Counted from the stretch's first letter, positions 1 through 10,678 are shown. The stretch is DNA of 38,322 bases from Tubiluchus corallicola (GCA_030141605.1 JAQGDQ010002435.1:1-38322), one strand, 5' to 3'. Numbers and translations: made by a program. Notes: generated by a model not told the origin, from the sequence alone.

Positions 1-1
1 A

Positions 2-3000
2 ATCGCGCGGCCATTGAAATCCTTAGCGGATATGCTAAAGGGAAAACAGGGGCGTTTCCGTCAGAATCTTCTTGGAAAACGGGTGGATTATTCGGGACGT
101 TCAGTGATTACGGTGGGCCCTCATTTGATGCTTCACCAGTGTGGCTTGCCAAAGAAGATGGCACTGGAGCTTTTCAAGCCTTTTATTTACTCGAAGTTAG
201 AAATGTACGGCTATGCCTCGACCGTGAAGGCGGCAAAGCGTATGGTTGAACTGAAACGCCCAGAGGTTTGGGACGTTTTAGAGGAGGTTATTCGGGAGCA
301 TCCTGTTTTGTTAAATCGCGCGCCGACATTGCATAGGCTGGGTATCCAGGCGTTTGAGCCTCTTTTGATGGAAGGAAAAGCTATTCAGCTTCATCCGCTG
401 GTATGCGCGGCGTTTAACGCGGATTTTGACGGTGATCAGATGGCTGTCCATATTCCTTTATCGTTAGAGGCGCAGCTGGAGGCTCGTGTATTAATGATGT
501 CGACGAACAATATTTTAAGCCCGGCGCATGGCCGTCCGATTATTGTTCCGTCGCAGGATATTATTCTTGGTCTTTACTATCTTTCCCTTGAGCGAAGCAA
601 TGAACAAGGGGAGGGAATGGTTTTTTCCGACACTCATGGAGAGCTGGAGCACGCGCTTGCCAGTGGCGTTGTTTCACTTCATGCAAAAGTGAAATATCGC
701 TATGGGACGGTAGAGCAGGACGGAAATACAGTATATGAGACTGTTGAGACAACACCGGGCCGTATAAAATTGTTTGAGATTTTGCCAACCCATCCAAACT
801 TAGGATTTCGAGTTGTAAACCGCCTTTTAACAAAAAAGGAAGTTTCTCAGGCGATTGATTTGGTGTATCGCCACTGTGGTCAGAAGGAGACGGTTATTTT
901 TGCGGATCGCATTATGACGCTAGGCTTTGAGGCCGCGTGTAATGCTGGCATTTCCATAGGGAAGGATGATCTTGTTATTCCTGAGAATAAAGAAGCGATT
1001 ATCGCAGAGTCGGAAAAACAAGTTCAACAGTATGAACAACAGTATCAGGATGGCTTGATAACACGGGGAGAAAAATACAATAAAGTGATTGACGCCTGGT
1101 CGCTATGCTCGGATGTTGTCGCGAAAGAGATGATGGCGCGCATTTCAGGTACAGATGAAGATCGTCCAGTAAATTCTGTTTATATGATGGTTCATTCTGG
1201 GGCAAGGGGATCTCCAGCTCAGATGAAGCAGCTTGCGGGTATGCGCGGGCTGATGGCTAAGCCGTCCGGAGAAATTATCGAAACACCGATTATCTCGAAT
1301 TTTAAGGAAGGGCTGACGGTTCTTGAGTATTTTAACTCGACTCACGGCGCGCGTAAAGGGCTTGCGGATACGGCTTTAAAAACAGCGAACTCTGGTTATT
1401 TGACACGGCGCCTTGTCGATGTCGCGCAGGATTGTATTATTCGTGAGCAAGATTGCGGAACAAAAGAGGGAATTGTTTTGCAAGCAGTTGTTGAAGGAGG
1501 TGAGGTTATAGCTTCTTTAGGTGATCGAGCGCTAGGACGTATTCTTATTGAGGATGCGATTAACCCTGAGACAGATGAGGTGATTGTCTCTGCGGACAAT
1601 ATGGTAACAGAGGATACAGCGCGTATTCTTGATGATTCTGGCCTTGAGCGTGTCGTGATTCGCTCGCCGTTAATGTGCCAGGCGGAGCGCGGTATTTGTA
1701 TCAACTGTTACGGGCGCGATCTTTCCCGTGGTAAAACTGTAAATATCGGTGAGGCGGTTGGTGTCATTGCGGCACAGTCCATTGGCGAACCGGGAACACA
1801 GTTGACGATGCAGACGTTTCATATTGGTGGAGCGGCGCAACGAGGCGCGGAGCAGAGCAATATTGACGCGACAACAGCAGGCCGCATAGAGCTTCGAAGC
1901 TGCCAGCCTGTGAAAAATAGCTCAGGTGAGATACTTGTGATGAGTCGTTCCGGTGAGCTTGCGATTCGAGACGCGAAGAATCGGGAACGTGCCCGACATC
2001 GTATACCTTATGGCGCTCGCTTGCTCGTTAAGGACAAAGCGGCGGTTTCAGTTGGCGATCGCCTTGTTGAGTGGGATCCGTTTACGACGCCGATTATAGC
2101 GGAGACAGAAGGTATCGCGAATTATGTCGATCTTGTTGATGATATCTCAATGATGGAGCAGTTCGACGAAGAGACAGGGCTGGCGTCTAAAGTCGTTATG
2201 GATTGGAGACAGCAGGCAAGGAGCGCATCGTTACGCCCTCGTATTACGATTCGTGATGATACGGGCGAGATTGTCGCCGTGGAAGAAAAGGGAGATGCAC
2301 GCTATTATCTGGTTCCCAACGCCATTATTGTTGTGGGAGCGGGCCAGAAGATTAACCGCGGAGATGTTTTAGCAAGAATTCCAAGAGATTCTGTGAAGAC
2401 TCGTGATATTACAGGTGGTTTGCCTCGTGTTGCGGAGCTTTTTGAAGCGCGAATGCCTAAAGACCCAGCGATTGTCGCTCATATTGATGGAACGGTTCAT
2501 CTGGGTAAGGATTATAAGATGCGCAGAGGCGTTATATTGCGCTCTCTTGATGGAGAAGAGACAGTTGAATATATGATCTCTCGAGATCAACAGCTTCTTA
2601 TTCAAGATGGTGACTTTATTCGTTCTGGGGAAGCGTTGACAGAAGGCACGATTGCTCCTCATGATATTTTGCGGGCCAATGGTGTCCAGGCGCTGGCAGA
2701 ATATATGATTAGCGAGGTTCAGGAAGTTTATCGCCTTCAGGGCGTGACGATTAACGATAAGCATATTGAGGTTATTTTACGTCAAATGCTTCAAAAAGTT
2801 GAAATTGTGGATTCTGGCGCTACAGCGCATCTTTCCGGAGAACAGGTTTCTAGGGAAGATATTGAGGAGGAGAATCGAAAACTGCAAGCGCGAGACGAAA
2901 AACCAGCGACTTATGCGCCTGTTCTTCAGGGAATTACAAAAGCGAGCCTTCAGACACGTTCCTTTATTTCCGCAGCCTCTTTCCAAGAAACGACTCGTGT

Positions 3001-3169
3001 TTTAACGGAGGCGGCTGTTTCCGGTAAGATTGATAATCTTGAGGGACTGAAGGAAAATGTAATTGTCGGCCGCCTGATTCCAGCGGGAACGGGCAGTGTT
3101 ATTCGAGAAACGGATTATCTTTTTTCTGACGATACGGCGGAGTCTCTGGAGTATCAGGAGAATAGCTAG
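2..3169 (+). CDS. rpoC: RNA polymerase beta' subunit, C-terminal part (5' end outside window)
   Basis: This is the catalytic large subunit of RNA polymerase. The reading frame is open from base 2 with [11 protein letters not shown], so the TTG at 14 is an internal leucine and not a start; roughly 340 N-terminal residues lie upstream of the window. Visible landmarks are the Mg-binding NADFDGDQM motif at 416-442, the bridge-helix segment [20 protein letters not shown] near 1340-1400, the second zinc site (one Cys near 1455, then a C-x6-C-x2-C cluster near 1678-1710) and the trigger loop [13 protein letters not shown] near 1793-1831. The usual Arg after Met in the trigger loop (E. coli R933) is Gln here. 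The C-terminus ends normally ([13 protein letters not shown] plus a short acidic tail) and is followed by a terminator. Identification is certain. Confidence 0.98.
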   Translation: MARPLKSLADMLKGKQGRFRQNLLGKRVDYSGRSVITVGPHLMLHQCGLPKKMALELFKPFIYSKLEMYGYASTVKAAKRMVELKRPEVWDVLEEVIREHPVLLNRAPTLHRLGIQAFEPLLMEGKAIQLHPLVCAAFNADFDGDQMAVHIPLSLEAQLEARVLMMSTNNILSPAHGRPIIVPSQDIILGLYYLSLERSNEQGEGMVFSDTHGELEHALASGVVSLHAKVKYRYGTVEQDGNTVYETVETTPGRIKLFEILPTHPNLGFRVVNRLLTKKEVSQAIDLVYRHCGQKETVIFADRIMTLGFEAACNAGISIGKDDLVIPENKEAIIAESEKQVQQYEQQYQDGLITRGEKYNKVIDAWSLCSDVVAKEMMARISGTDEDRPVNSVYMMVHSGARGSPAQMKQLAGMRGLMAKPSGEIIETPIISNFKEGLTVLEYFNSTHGARKGLADTALKTANSGYLTRRLVDVAQDCIIREQDCGTKEGIVLQAVVEGGEVIASLGDRALGRILIEDAINPETDEVIVSADNMVTEDTARILDDSGLERVVIRSPLMCQAERGICINCYGRDLSRGKTVNIGEAVGVIAAQSIGEPGTQLTMQTFHIGGAAQRGAEQSNIDATTAGRIELRSCQPVKNSSGEILVMSRSGELAIRDAKNRERARHRIPYGARLLVKDKAAVSVGDRLVEWDPFTTPIIAETEGIANYVDLVDDISMMEQFDEETGLASKVVMDWRQQARSASLRPRITIRDDTGEIVAVEEKGDARYYLVPNAIIVVGAGQKINRGDVLARIPRDSVKTRDITGGLPRVAELFEARMPKDPAIVAHIDGTVHLGKDYKMRRGVILRSLDGEETVEYMISRDQQLLIQDGDFIRSGEALTEGTIAPHDILRANGVQALAEYMISEVQEVYRLQGVTINDKHIEVILRQMLQKVEIVDSGATAHLSGEQVSREDIEEENRKLQARDEKPATYAPVLQGITKASLQTRSFISAASFQETTRVLTEAAVSGKIDNLEGLKENVIVGRLIPAGTGSVIRETDYLFSDDTAESLEYQENS

Positions 3170-3190
3170 ACGCTAACGCGCTATCAAGTA

Positions 3191-3220
3191 AAAGCCACAG
3201 GATTGACTGTGGCTTTTTTT
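3191..3220 (+). terminator. Intrinsic terminator after rpoC
   Basis: The arms AAAGCCACAG and CTGTGGCTTT form a perfect stem over a 6-base loop (GATTGA), running into a T-tract. It lies 21 bases after the rpoC stop and should end the rpoBC transcript. Confidence 0.9.
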
Positions 3221-3394
3221 ATAGGCGTTGAAAGGGCGTTTTAAGAGAGCTGCCCTTGTAGATAACTGTACGCCAAGCTATGGAAATTTGGGTATGTTGA
3301 ACTGCTTTTTATAAAAATATTCAGGGAAAATTCTCTGTTTTTATACAATAAGCGGAAGAGTCAGAAATAATTTATACGAATTAGGATCTTTTTC
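3221..3394. other. Spacer between the rpoC terminator and the rpsL promoter
   Basis: About 170 bases of AT-rich sequence. I see no credible open reading frame with a ribosome-binding site, no tRNA and no clear hairpin in it. The only recognisable elements of the 431-base rpoC-rpsL gap are the flanking terminator (3191-3220) and the promoter and leader described separately (3395-3559). Confidence 0.5.
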
Positions 3395-3423
3395 TTGACG
3401 AAATGCTTTGTTAAGTCTAAGAT
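3395..3423 (+). promoter_or_regulatory. Sigma-70-type promoter of the rpsL (str) operon
   Basis: TTGACG at 3395-3400 and TAAGAT at 3418-3423 are separated by exactly 17 bases. Each hexamer matches the consensus at five of six positions. Transcription would start near 3430, giving a leader of about 170 bases before rpsL. No comparably good promoter lies between 3424 and rpsL, so transcripts from here should pass through the hairpin at 3506-3559. Confidence 0.75.
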
Positions 3424-3457
3424 TGCGATCTCTGAAATAAAATCTGGTCGTGGATGT

Positions 3458-3559
3458 TTTGAAGCGTTCAAACACGGGTTTGTTAATTAGATAAAGTTTA
3501 ATGAACTTCAAGCAAGAAAGCTTAAGATATTTTCTGATGCTTGAAGCTTTTTTGTTTTT
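3458..3559 (+). promoter_or_regulatory. Putative transcription attenuator in the rpsL leader
   Basis: A 9-bp stem (CTTCAAGCA 3506-3514 with TGCTTGAAG 3538-3546) is extended inward by AGAAA/TTTCT (3515-3519 with 3531-3535) and followed by CTTTTTTGTTTTT at 3547-3559, an intrinsic-terminator architecture only 41 bases before the rpsL ATG. Upstream, TTGAAG(CG)TTCA at 3459-3470 can pair with TGAACTTCAA at 3502-3511: 10 bp with a 2-base bulge. That would capture the left terminator arm and act as an antiterminator. The same upstream strand can instead fold on itself (TTTGAA-GCG-TTCAAA, 3458-3472). These mutually exclusive pairings are seen in the sequence; regulation by S12, S7 or another ligand is inference. 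The alternative is the 3' end of a small RNA of about 130 bases. Confidence 0.6.
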
Positions 3560-3600
3560 AGCTATGTTTGTCTATTGTCTAAGGGAAATGGAAAAATAGG

Positions 3601-3972
3601 ATGCCGACGATAAACCAATTAGTACGTAAACCGCGCAAGGCGCCGATTAATCGTAATAAAGTGCCTGCTCTTGAGCAATGCCCTCAGAAACGAGGGGTTT
3701 GTACACGTGTTTACACAACAACGCCAAAGAAACCGAACTCAGCGCAACGGAAAGTTGCTCGTATTCGTTTAACCAATGGCTATGAGGTCACGGGATATAT
3801 TCCTGGTGAGGGTCATAATCTTCAGGAGCACTCTGTTGTTTTGATACGGGGAGGGCGTGTGAAGGATTTACCAGGTGTTCGTTATCATATTGTACGGGGT
3901 ACGCTTGATACTCAAGGTGTTTCGGATCGTCGTCGGGGACGTTCGAAATACGGTGCCAAACGTCCTAAGTAA
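3601..3972 (+). CDS. rpsL: 30S ribosomal protein S12
   Basis: S12 sits in the decoding centre of the small subunit. The protein is 123 residues, the family's normal length, and begins at ATG with [11 protein letters not shown]. The streptomycin-determinant lysines are in their wild-type form: PKKPNSA near residue 43 and [13 protein letters not shown] near residue 88, so no resistance substitution is visible there. SAQRK replaces the SALRK seen in E. coli. It is the first gene of a long ribosomal run and follows the leader with the putative attenuator; rpsG begins 17 bases later. Confidence 0.98.
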   Translation: MPTINQLVRKPRKAPINRNKVPALEQCPQKRGVCTRVYTTTPKKPNSAQRKVARIRLTNGYEVTGYIPGEGHNLQEHSVVLIRGGRVKDLPGVRYHIVRGTLDTQGVSDRRRGRSKYGAKRPK

Positions 3973-3989
3973 GAGTGTAAGGTGAGATA

Positions 3990-4460
3990 ATGTCAAGACG
4001 TCATTCAGCAGAGAAAAGAACAGTTTATCCGGATCCTAAATATGGAGATGTTGTTCTAGCTAAATTTATGAATTGTTTGATGTATAGTGGTAAGAAGTCA
4101 GTTGCGGAGACAATTGTTTACAGTGCTCTTGATCTTGCTGAAAAGCGGGGAAATATGGGCGCTTTGGAGTTGTTTCATGAAGCGATTTCTAATACAAAGC
4201 CTCTTGTTGAGGTTCGTTCCCGTCGTGTTGGTGGCGCGACATATCAGGTGCCTTTTGAGGTTCGCCCTGATCGAAAACAGGCTTTAGCGATCCGCTGGCT
4301 GATTGATGCCGCGAGAAAACGAGGCGAGCGCACAATGGTGGAGCGCTTAAGCAATGAACTTTTAGATGCTTCCGCTAACAAAGGGGCTGCTATTAAAAAG
4401 CGTGAAGATACACATCGTATGGCAGAGGCGAATAAAGCGTTTTCGCATTATCGCTGGTAG
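3990..4460 (+). CDS. rpsG: 30S ribosomal protein S7
   Basis: S7 nucleates assembly of the 30S head by binding the 3' domain of 16S rRNA and in E. coli represses the str operon. The 156-residue protein starts [20 protein letters not shown] and contains the helical core [18 protein letters not shown], both diagnostic. The length is normal. The ATG follows a GGTGA-like site (3980-3984) just after rpsL. The spacer to rpsL is only 17 bases, so the long E. coli-type intercistronic S7 target site is not present here; feedback, if any, would have to act elsewhere. Confidence 0.98.
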   Translation: MSRRHSAEKRTVYPDPKYGDVVLAKFMNCLMYSGKKSVAETIVYSALDLAEKRGNMGALELFHEAISNTKPLVEVRSRRVGGATYQVPFEVRPDRKQALAIRWLIDAARKRGERTMVERLSNELLDASANKGAAIKKREDTHRMAEANKAFSHYRW

Positions 4461-4493
4461 ATTATTATAAGGATTTGAAGAAGGTTTTTTAAG

Positions 4494-6566
4494 ATGGCTC
4501 GTGTAACCCCCTTAGAACGATATCGTAATATTGGTATAATGGCGCATATTGATGCGGGTAAGACAACGACGACAGAGCGTATTCTTTATTATACGGGACG
4601 TTCCCATAAGATTGGAGAGGTTCATGAAGGGGCCGCGACCATGGACTGGATGGAACAGGAGCAGGAACGCGGGATTACGATAACATCCGCGGCGACCACC
4701 TGTTTTTGGAACGATCATCGCGTTAATATTATTGATACACCGGGTCATGTTGACTTTACAATTGAGGTTGAGCGCTCTTTGCGTGTTTTAGACGGCGCGG
4801 TTGCGGTTTTTGATAGTGTTGCAGGTGTAGAGCCTCAGTCCGAGACGGTTTGGCGTCAGGCAGATAAATATAACGTGCCTCGTATGTGTTTAGTGAATAA
4901 AATGGATCGCACAGGCGCGGACTTTTTCCGTTGTGTCGATATGATTCATGATCGCCTTGGCGCGCGTGCGATGGTTTTACAGCTTCCCATTGGTTCGGAA
5001 GCTGATTTTGTAGGTGTTGTTGACTTATTGAAGCAGCAGGCGATTATTTGGAAAGATGAGTCCTTGGGAGCGGAATTTAGCTATGAGGATATTCCGGCAG
5101 AACTCGCGGATCAGGCAGAGGAGTATCGCGCTCTTTTGGTTGAGATGGCGGTTGAGCAGGATGACGTTGCTATGGAAGCTTACCTTGAGGGAGATGAGCC
5201 TGATATTGAAGTTTTAAAGCGCTGCATTCGCGCAGGAACAATAGCGGGTGATTTTACGCCTGTTTTCTGTGGAAGCGCCTTTAAAAATAAGGGCGTTCAG
5301 CCTTTATTGGACGCTGTTATTGATTATTTACCGTCTCCGTTGGATATTCCACCTGTTCAGGGTGTTGCTCTTGACGGAGAGACGGAGATTGAACGAAAGA
5401 ACTCTGATGAGGAGCCTTTTTCCGCATTGGCGTTTAAGATTATGAATGATCCATTTGTTGGCTCTTTAGCGTTTTGTCGTATTTATTCTGGTGTTCTTGA
5501 AAGCGGTATGACGGTTCTAAATACAGTTAAGGGTAAGAAGGAAAGAATCGGCCGTATGCTTTTGATGCACGCGAATAGCCGTGAAGAGATTAAAGAAGCG
5601 CGGGCAGGTGATATTATTGCTCTTGTCGGCCTTAAGGAATCAACGACAGGAGATACGTTGAGCGTTCAGAACTCGCCGGTTATTTTAGAGCGTATGGAAT
5701 TTCCAGAGCCTGTTATTGAAGTTGCCGTTGAGCCGAAATCTCGTGGTGATCAGGAACGTTTAGGGGTTGCTTTATCGCGTCTTGCCGCGGAGGATCCGTC
5801 TTTCCGTGTGACTTCTGACGAAGAGAGTGGCCAGACAATTATCGCTGGTATGGGTGAGCTTCATCTTGAAATTATTGTGGATCGTTTAAAACGTGAATTT
5901 AAAGTGGAAGCGAATGTCGGCGCGCCTCAGGTGGCGTACCGAGAAACAATTTCCGGAACGGCGGATATTGATTATACCCATAAGAAGCAGTCGGGCGGAG
6001 CGGGCCAGTTTGCCCGTGTTAAAATGCGCTTTTCACCATTGGAGGCGGGAAGTGGTTTTGAATTTAAGAGCTCAGTTGTTGGCGGAAATGTTCCTAAGGA
6101 ATACATCCCTGGTGTTGAAAAAGGTTTAAAGAGCGCTTTAAATTCAGGTGTATTGGCGGGTTATCCTGTTACGGATATTGAAATAGAACTTTATGATGGC
6201 GCGTATCATGATGTTGACTCGAGTGTTTTTGCATTTGAAATCGCGGCACGCGCAGCTTTCCGAGAAGGTGTTCGGAAGGCGAAGCCGAAAATTTTAGAGC
6301 CGGTTATGAAAGTGGAGGTCGTGACCCCTGAAGAGTATATGGGCGATGTTATTGGTGATTTAAATAGCCGCCGAGGACAGGTTGGAGGCATGGATCAACG
6401 AGCAAACGCTCGTGTTATCGATGCTGCTGTTCCGCTTTCAAATATGTTTGGTTATGTGAATACGTTGCGCTCGATCAGTCAAGGTCGGGCACAATTTACA
6501 ATGTTTTTCAGTCATTACTCGGAAGTTCCTGAAGCTGTTGCTGCAGAAATTATGAACAAGAGTTAA
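4494..6566 (+). CDS. fusA: Translation elongation factor G
   Basis: EF-G is the GTPase that drives ribosomal translocation and, with the recycling factor, ribosome recycling. The 690 residues match the family length. GTPase motifs are in order: G1 AHIDAGKTT (residues 17-25), switch [10 protein letters not shown]3 DTPGHVDFT (starting at residue 81) and G4 NKMDR. Domains II-V follow, including the domain IV tip region and a C-terminal domain ending [14 protein letters not shown]. The isoleucine codons are mostly ATT, in contrast to tuf next door. It is 33 bases after rpsG and 25 before tuf, in the usual str order. Confidence 0.98.
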   Translation: MARVTPLERYRNIGIMAHIDAGKTTTTERILYYTGRSHKIGEVHEGAATMDWMEQEQERGITITSAATTCFWNDHRVNIIDTPGHVDFTIEVERSLRVLDGAVAVFDSVAGVEPQSETVWRQADKYNVPRMCLVNKMDRTGADFFRCVDMIHDRLGARAMVLQLPIGSEADFVGVVDLLKQQAIIWKDESLGAEFSYEDIPAELADQAEEYRALLVEMAVEQDDVAMEAYLEGDEPDIEVLKRCIRAGTIAGDFTPVFCGSAFKNKGVQPLLDAVIDYLPSPLDIPPVQGVALDGETEIERKNSDEEPFSALAFKIMNDPFVGSLAFCRIYSGVLESGMTVLNTVKGKKERIGRMLLMHANSREEIKEARAGDIIALVGLKESTTGDTLSVQNSPVILERMEFPEPVIEVAVEPKSRGDQERLGVALSRLAAEDPSFRVTSDEESGQTIIAGMGELHLEIIVDRLKREFKVEANVGAPQVAYRETISGTADIDYTHKKQSGGAGQFARVKMRFSPLEAGSGFEFKSSVVGGNVPKEYIPGVEKGLKSALNSGVLAGYPVTDIEIELYDGAYHDVDSSVFAFEIAARAAFREGVRKAKPKILEPVMKVEVVTPEEYMGDVIGDLNSRRGQVGGMDQRANARVIDAAVPLSNMFGYVNTLRSISQGRAQFTMFFSHYSEVPEAVAAEIMNKS

Positions 6567-6591
6567 GAAGATTTAAAGAGGGAATTGGATT

Positions 6592-7785
6592 ATGGCCAAG
6601 GAGAAGTTTGAACGAACGAAGCCTCATTGTAATATAGGTACGATAGGTCATGTTGACCATGGTAAGACGACATTGACGGCAGCGATTACGCGAGTATTAT
6701 CGGAAGAGGGAGGTGGGTCTTATACGCCTTTTGACGAGATAGACAAGGCTCCAGAGGAGCGGGCCCGTGGTATCACGATATCGACGGCGCATGTTGAGTA
6801 TGAGACGCCTGCTCGCCATTATGCGCATGTTGACTGTCCTGGTCATGCTGATTATGTCAAGAACATGATCACCGGAGCCGCGCAGATGGATGGTGCGATC
6901 TTGGTTGTCTCAGCGTCTGATGGAGCGATGCCTCAGACACGTGAGCATATATTGCTTGCTCGTCAGGTAGGAGTTCCTGCGATAGTTGTTTATTTGAACA
7001 AAGTTGATCAGGTAGATGATGAAGAGCTTTTGGAGCTTGTTGAGATGGAACTTCGAGAGCTTTTGAGTAGTTATGATTTTCCTGGTGATGATATCCCTAT
7101 CGTTAAAGGTTCGGCATTAGCTGCGCTTGAGGGGCGTGATCCTGATGGTATAGGTAAGCAGACGATATTGGATTTAATGGAAGCGGTTGACAGTTATATT
7201 CCTCAGCCGGACCGTCCTAAGGACCAGGCATTTTTGATGCCGATAGAAGATGTATTTTCGATATCGGGTCGTGGTACGGTTGTTACGGGTCGCATAGAGA
7301 GTGGAGTTGTTCGCGTTGGCGAGGAAGTAGAGATTGTCGGTTTGCGTGAGACTGAGAAGACGACATGTACGGGAGTAGAGATGTTCCGTAAGTTGCTTGA
7401 TCAGGGAGAGGCGGGCGATAATGTTGGTTTGCTGCTTCGAGGTATTAAACGCGATGATGTTGAGCGTGGTCAGGTATGTGCTGCGCCTGGTTCGATTACT
7501 CCTCATACGAAGTTTGAGTGTGAGGCTTATATATTGACGAAGGATGAAGGGGGTCGCCATACGCCATTTTTTGGTAATTATCGTCCTCAATTTTATTTCC
7601 GCACGACGGATGTTACAGGGAGTGTGGTATTGCCGTCAGACAAAGAGATGGTTATGCCAGGAGACAATGTATCGTTTAGTGTAGAGCTTATCGCGCCGAT
7701 AGCGATGAATGAGCAGCTGCGTTTTGCGATCCGAGAAGGGGGACGGACTGTCGGTGCTGGTGTCGTCTCTAAAGTCATTGAATAA
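6592..7785 (+). CDS. tuf: Translation elongation factor Tu
   Basis: EF-Tu delivers aminoacyl-tRNA to the ribosomal A site as a ternary complex with GTP. At 397 residues it has normal length. Motifs are [10 protein letters not shown] (19-28), [34 protein letters not shown] and the C-terminal domain ending [15 protein letters not shown]. Kirromycin-site residues look wild type by eye. Codon use is odd for so highly expressed a gene: 13 of 26 isoleucines are ATA, against 3 of the first 26 in fusA, and TTG, TCG, ACG and GCG are frequent. This may reflect exchange with a second tuf copy elsewhere, which cannot be seen here. Confidence 0.98.
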   Translation: MAKEKFERTKPHCNIGTIGHVDHGKTTLTAAITRVLSEEGGGSYTPFDEIDKAPEERARGITISTAHVEYETPARHYAHVDCPGHADYVKNMITGAAQMDGAILVVSASDGAMPQTREHILLARQVGVPAIVVYLNKVDQVDDEELLELVEMELRELLSSYDFPGDDIPIVKGSALAALEGRDPDGIGKQTILDLMEAVDSYIPQPDRPKDQAFLMPIEDVFSISGRGTVVTGRIESGVVRVGEEVEIVGLRETEKTTCTGVEMFRKLLDQGEAGDNVGLLLRGIKRDDVERGQVCAAPGSITPHTKFECEAYILTKDEGGRHTPFFGNYRPQFYFRTTDVTGSVVLPSDKEMVMPGDNVSFSVELIAPIAMNEQLRFAIREGGRTVGAGVVSKVIE

Positions 7786-7806
7786 TTTGAGAGCGAGGGG
7801 CTGAAT

Positions 7807-8115
7807 ATGGAAGGCCAAAATATTCGTATTAGGCTTAGGGCGTTTGATTATCGTATGCTAGATCAATCAGCCACTGAAATTATTAATACAGCAAAGAGGA
7901 CAGGGGCTCAGATTCGAGGGCCGATTCCTCTACCGACACGTATAGAAAAATTTACGGTGTTGCGTTCACCACATATCGATAAAAAATCTCGTGAGCAATT
8001 TGAGATTAGAACGCACAAACGTTTGTTAGATATTATTGATCCGACACCTCAGACAGTTGACGCTCTTATGAAGCTAGAACTGTCAGCAGGTGTTAATGTT
8101 GAGATAAAGCTTTAG
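7807..8115 (+). CDS. rpsJ: 30S ribosomal protein S10
   Basis: S10 is a head protein of the 30S subunit and also the NusE partner in NusB-dependent antitermination. The 102-residue product starts [20 protein letters not shown] and carries the conserved [20 protein letters not shown] loop. The length is typical. It follows tuf by 21 bases with GCGAGGGG as a ribosome-binding site, so the S10 cluster joins the str cluster with no visible terminator or leader of its own; an E. coli-type L4 attenuator leader is absent. Confidence 0.97.
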   Translation: MEGQNIRIRLRAFDYRMLDQSATEIINTAKRTGAQIRGPIPLPTRIEKFTVLRSPHIDKKSREQFEIRTHKRLLDIIDPTPQTVDALMKLELSAGVNVEIKL

Positions 8116-8126
8116 GCGAGGGAAGA

Positions 8127-8906
8127 ATGCGTACAGGGTTAATAGCACGCAAGCTTGGAATGAGCCGGATTTTTTCTGAGAACGGCACGCACATACCGGT
8201 TACGGTCTTACAGTTAGACTCATGCTGTGTTGTAGCACAACGTTCTATTGAAAAAGATGGCTATATTGCGCTTCAGCTTGGCGCCGGCAAGGCGAAGGTG
8301 AAGAATGTAAGCAAGCCTATGCGTGGGCATTTTGCGAAGGCTAAGATTGAGCCTTCCCGAAAGCTTGCGGAGTTTCGAGTTTCACAAGAGGCTCTTTTAG
8401 ATGTTGGATCAGAACTTTCAGCTGATCATTTTATTCCTGGGCAGCGTATTGATGTGACAGGAGCGAGCATAGGTAAAGGATTTGCTGGCGGAATGAAACG
8501 TCATGGATTTGGCGGAATGCGCGCCTCTCATGGTGTTTCGATTTCGCATAGAGCCCATGGCTCGACAGGAAACGCGCAGGATCCCGGTCGTGTTTTCCCA
8601 GGAAAAAAGATGGCAGGTCATATGGGAAACAGCCAGGTGACAGTGCAGAATTTAGAAGTTGTGCAGACAGATGCCGATCGTGGCCTGATTTTTGTTAAAG
8701 GCGCAGTTCCTGGCTCTAAAGGAGGATGGGTTTTAATGAGAGACGCGGTTAAATTGGATCCTCCTGAAGGACTTCCTTTCCCAGCAGCTCTTTTAGAGAA
8801 ACCCTCTTTGGCTGATGAGGCTCAGCCAGCTCAGGAAGAAGAGCCCGCAGAGAGTGCAGATAATGTAGAAGCGACAGAAGAAACAGAAGGGAATGAGCTG
8901 CCATGA
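8127..8906 (+). CDS. rplC: 50S ribosomal protein L3 with an acidic C-terminal extension
   Basis: L3 is an early assembly protein of the 50S subunit whose loop approaches the peptidyl-transferase centre. The core starts [16 protein letters not shown] and contains the loop [19 protein letters not shown], where the Gln methylated by PrmB in E. coli is present. The core ends near residue 215 ([11 protein letters not shown]). The full length of 259 is about 45-50 residues above the E. coli protein (209) because of an acidic, Glu/Ala-rich tail. The tail is in frame and the stop overlaps the rplD start (ATGA), so it is not a readthrough artefact. Confidence 0.97.
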   Translation: MRTGLIARKLGMSRIFSENGTHIPVTVLQLDSCCVVAQRSIEKDGYIALQLGAGKAKVKNVSKPMRGHFAKAKIEPSRKLAEFRVSQEALLDVGSELSADHFIPGQRIDVTGASIGKGFAGGMKRHGFGGMRASHGVSISHRAHGSTGNAQDPGRVFPGKKMAGHMGNSQVTVQNLEVVQTDADRGLIFVKGAVPGSKGGWVLMRDAVKLDPPEGLPFPAALLEKPSLADEAQPAQEEEPAESADNVEATEETEGNELP

Positions 8907-9523
8907 AGTTTGAAGTGATAGATTTTACTGGTGGCAATGTTCGAGAGATTGAGCTTGCGGATTCCGTTTTTAATGTCGAGGTTCGTCAGGATCTATTGGC
9001 ACGGACAGTTCGTTGGCAGCTAGCGTCACGACAGCAGGGAACACATAGTACGCTAACGCGTGGTCAGGTTCGCTGTTCTTCGCGCAAGCCTTTTCGCCAA
9101 AAAGGCACTGGGCGCGCTCGCCAGGGACATGGAGCTGTTTCGCAAATGCGCGGAGGAGGTGTGGTTTTTGGCCCTCTTTCTCGCTCGCACAGCCACGATT
9201 TGCCTAAGAAAGTCCGCCGCCACGCTTTACGGAGCGCCTTGTCGGAAAAAGCGCAAGGAAAGAAGCTGCTGATTTTAGAAAGCTTGTCTTGTGAAGCCCC
9301 TAAGACAGCTTCCATGGCTGCGAATTTAAAAACCCTTGGAATATCGTCAGCTTTGTTTATTGATGGACAGACGTGCGATCAGAATTTTGTTCTTTCCTGT
9401 CGCAATATACCGAATATCGATGTTTTACCTGCGTCTGGCGCAAATGTTTATGGAATACTAAATCGGGAACATTTGGTTTTGACTCCGGCGGCGATTGAGA
9501 AATTAGAGGAGCGTTTATCATGA
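8903..9523 (+). CDS. rplD: 50S ribosomal protein L4
   Basis: L4 lines the peptide exit tunnel and in gammaproteobacteria represses the S10 operon. The 206-residue product contains the tunnel-loop signature [11 protein letters not shown] and an RGGGVVFGP segment. The length is typical. The ATG overlaps the rplC stop by four bases, indicating translational coupling, and its own stop overlaps rplW by four bases. The N-terminus ([20 protein letters not shown]) matches the family. Confidence 0.97.
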   Translation: MKFEVIDFTGGNVREIELADSVFNVEVRQDLLARTVRWQLASRQQGTHSTLTRGQVRCSSRKPFRQKGTGRARQGHGAVSQMRGGGVVFGPLSRSHSHDLPKKVRRHALRSALSEKAQGKKLLILESLSCEAPKTASMAANLKTLGISSALFIDGQTCDQNFVLSCRNIPNIDVLPASGANVYGILNREHLVLTPAAIEKLEERLS

Positions 9524-9831
9524 GTGAGAAACAGCTTATCAGTCGTGAGAGAATGTATGAGATTCTCCGCTCTCCGTTGATTACAGAGAAAGCGACATTG
9601 CTTTCTGAGTATAATCAGGTTGTATTTCGTGTTTCTTTATGTGCGACAAAGCCTGAGATTAAAGCGGCGGTTGAGGAAATTTTTAAGGTTAAGGTTGAGA
9701 AAGTGAATACGCTTCGCCAACAGGGCAAGAGAAAGATCTTTCGAGGACGCCGTGGGCAGCGAAATGAGTATAAGAAAGCGATGGTGACTTTAGCCGAGGG
9801 CCATTCAATTGATGTGACGGCAGGATTTTAG
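9520..9831 (+). CDS. rplW: 50S ribosomal protein L23
   Basis: L23 lies at the tunnel exit and is the docking site for trigger factor and SRP. The protein is 103 residues, with the family core [20 protein letters not shown] and a C-terminal [20 protein letters not shown] short N-terminal segment ([11 protein letters not shown]) precedes the core. The ATG overlaps the rplD stop, and rplB starts two bases after the stop, so the block is translationally coupled. Confidence 0.96.
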   Translation: MSEKQLISRERMYEILRSPLITEKATLLSEYNQVVFRVSLCATKPEIKAAVEEIFKVKVEKVNTLRQQGKRKIFRGRRGQRNEYKKAMVTLAEGHSIDVTAGF

Positions 9832-9833
9832 AC

Positions 9834-10661
9834 ATGGCATTAAAGAATTACAGACCGACGACACCAGGGCGTCGAGGATTGATTTTAGTCGACCGTTCTC
9901 ATTTATGGAAAGGGGATCCGGTAAAGTCTCTTACAGAAGGTTTAAAGAAGAATGGAGGTCGTAATAATACGGGTCGTATAACGGCACGCCGTATTGGCGG
10001 CGGCCATAAGCGTCGATATCGTATTGTCGATTTCAAGCGCCGTAAATTTGATGTCGGAGCGACGATTGAGCGTATAGAGTATGATCCAAATCGGAGCGCG
10101 TTTCTTGCTCTTCTTCGGTATGATGATGATACGCTGTCTTATATACTTGCGCCGCAACGTTTACGTACTGGCGATCGTGTTGAGAGCGCTGAGGTCGCTG
10201 ACATTCGCCCTGGAAACGCGATGCTGCTGGCGAATATACCAGTTGGTACGATTGTTCATAATGTTGAGCTTCAACCGGGTCGTGGCGGGCAGCTGGCACG
10301 CTCAGCGGGCAGCTATGTTCAACTGGTGAGCAAGGATCGGGGTTGGGTTCAGCTTCGGCTTCCTTCTGGCGAGGTTCGTCTTGTTCTTGCGGGGTGTATG
10401 GCGACAGTTGGCGCTGTGTCAAACGCTGATCAGCAGAATATCAAATTGGCCAAGGCGGGTCGGAAGCGTTGGCTTGGGAAACGTCCGTCAGTTCGTGGCG
10501 TAGCCATGAATCCAGTCGATCACCCTCATGGTGGAGGCGAAGGCCGCACATCGGGAGGACGCCATCCTGTGACGCCTTGGGGAAAGTCGACAAAAGGAAT
10601 GAAGACGCGGCATAATAAAAAGACGGATAAATTTATTGTAAGCCGTCGTTACGAACGTTAA
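9834..10661 (+). CDS. rplB: 50S ribosomal protein L2
   Basis: L2 is needed for subunit association and supports the peptidyl-transferase centre. The protein has 275 residues, the family length. Diagnostic stretches are [33 protein letters not shown] and the catalytic-region signature [20 protein letters not shown], which retains the conserved His. It ends in a basic tail ([14 protein letters not shown]). It starts two bases after rplW. Confidence 0.98.
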   Translation: MALKNYRPTTPGRRGLILVDRSHLWKGDPVKSLTEGLKKNGGRNNTGRITARRIGGGHKRRYRIVDFKRRKFDVGATIERIEYDPNRSAFLALLRYDDDTLSYILAPQRLRTGDRVESAEVADIRPGNAMLLANIPVGTIVHNVELQPGRGGQLARSAGSYVQLVSKDRGWVQLRLPSGEVRLVLAGCMATVGAVSNADQQNIKLAKAGRKRWLGKRPSVRGVAMNPVDHPHGGGEGRTSGGRHPVTPWGKSTKGMKTRHNKKTDKFIVSRRYER

Positions 10662-10678
10662 GAAAGGGATATAGATTT

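Noticed and set aside
14-16. TTG at 14 as a start codon of a short RpoC
   Set aside because: The frame continues upstream with residues IARP that match the internal RPLKSLADM segment of RpoC; this is a gene cut by the window edge.
3450-3494. GTG-initiated 14-codon frame in the rpsL leader as an attenuator leader peptide
   Set aside because: There is no ribosome-binding site before it and no run of a single regulatory codon, so a leader-peptide mechanism is not supported.
10033-10422. 129-codon leftward open frame
   Set aside because: It lies wholly antisense to rplB. Similar leftward frames inside rpoC, tuf, rpsC and xylH have the same origin: low stop density opposite strongly biased codons. 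None has a convincing ribosome-binding site or recognisable product.
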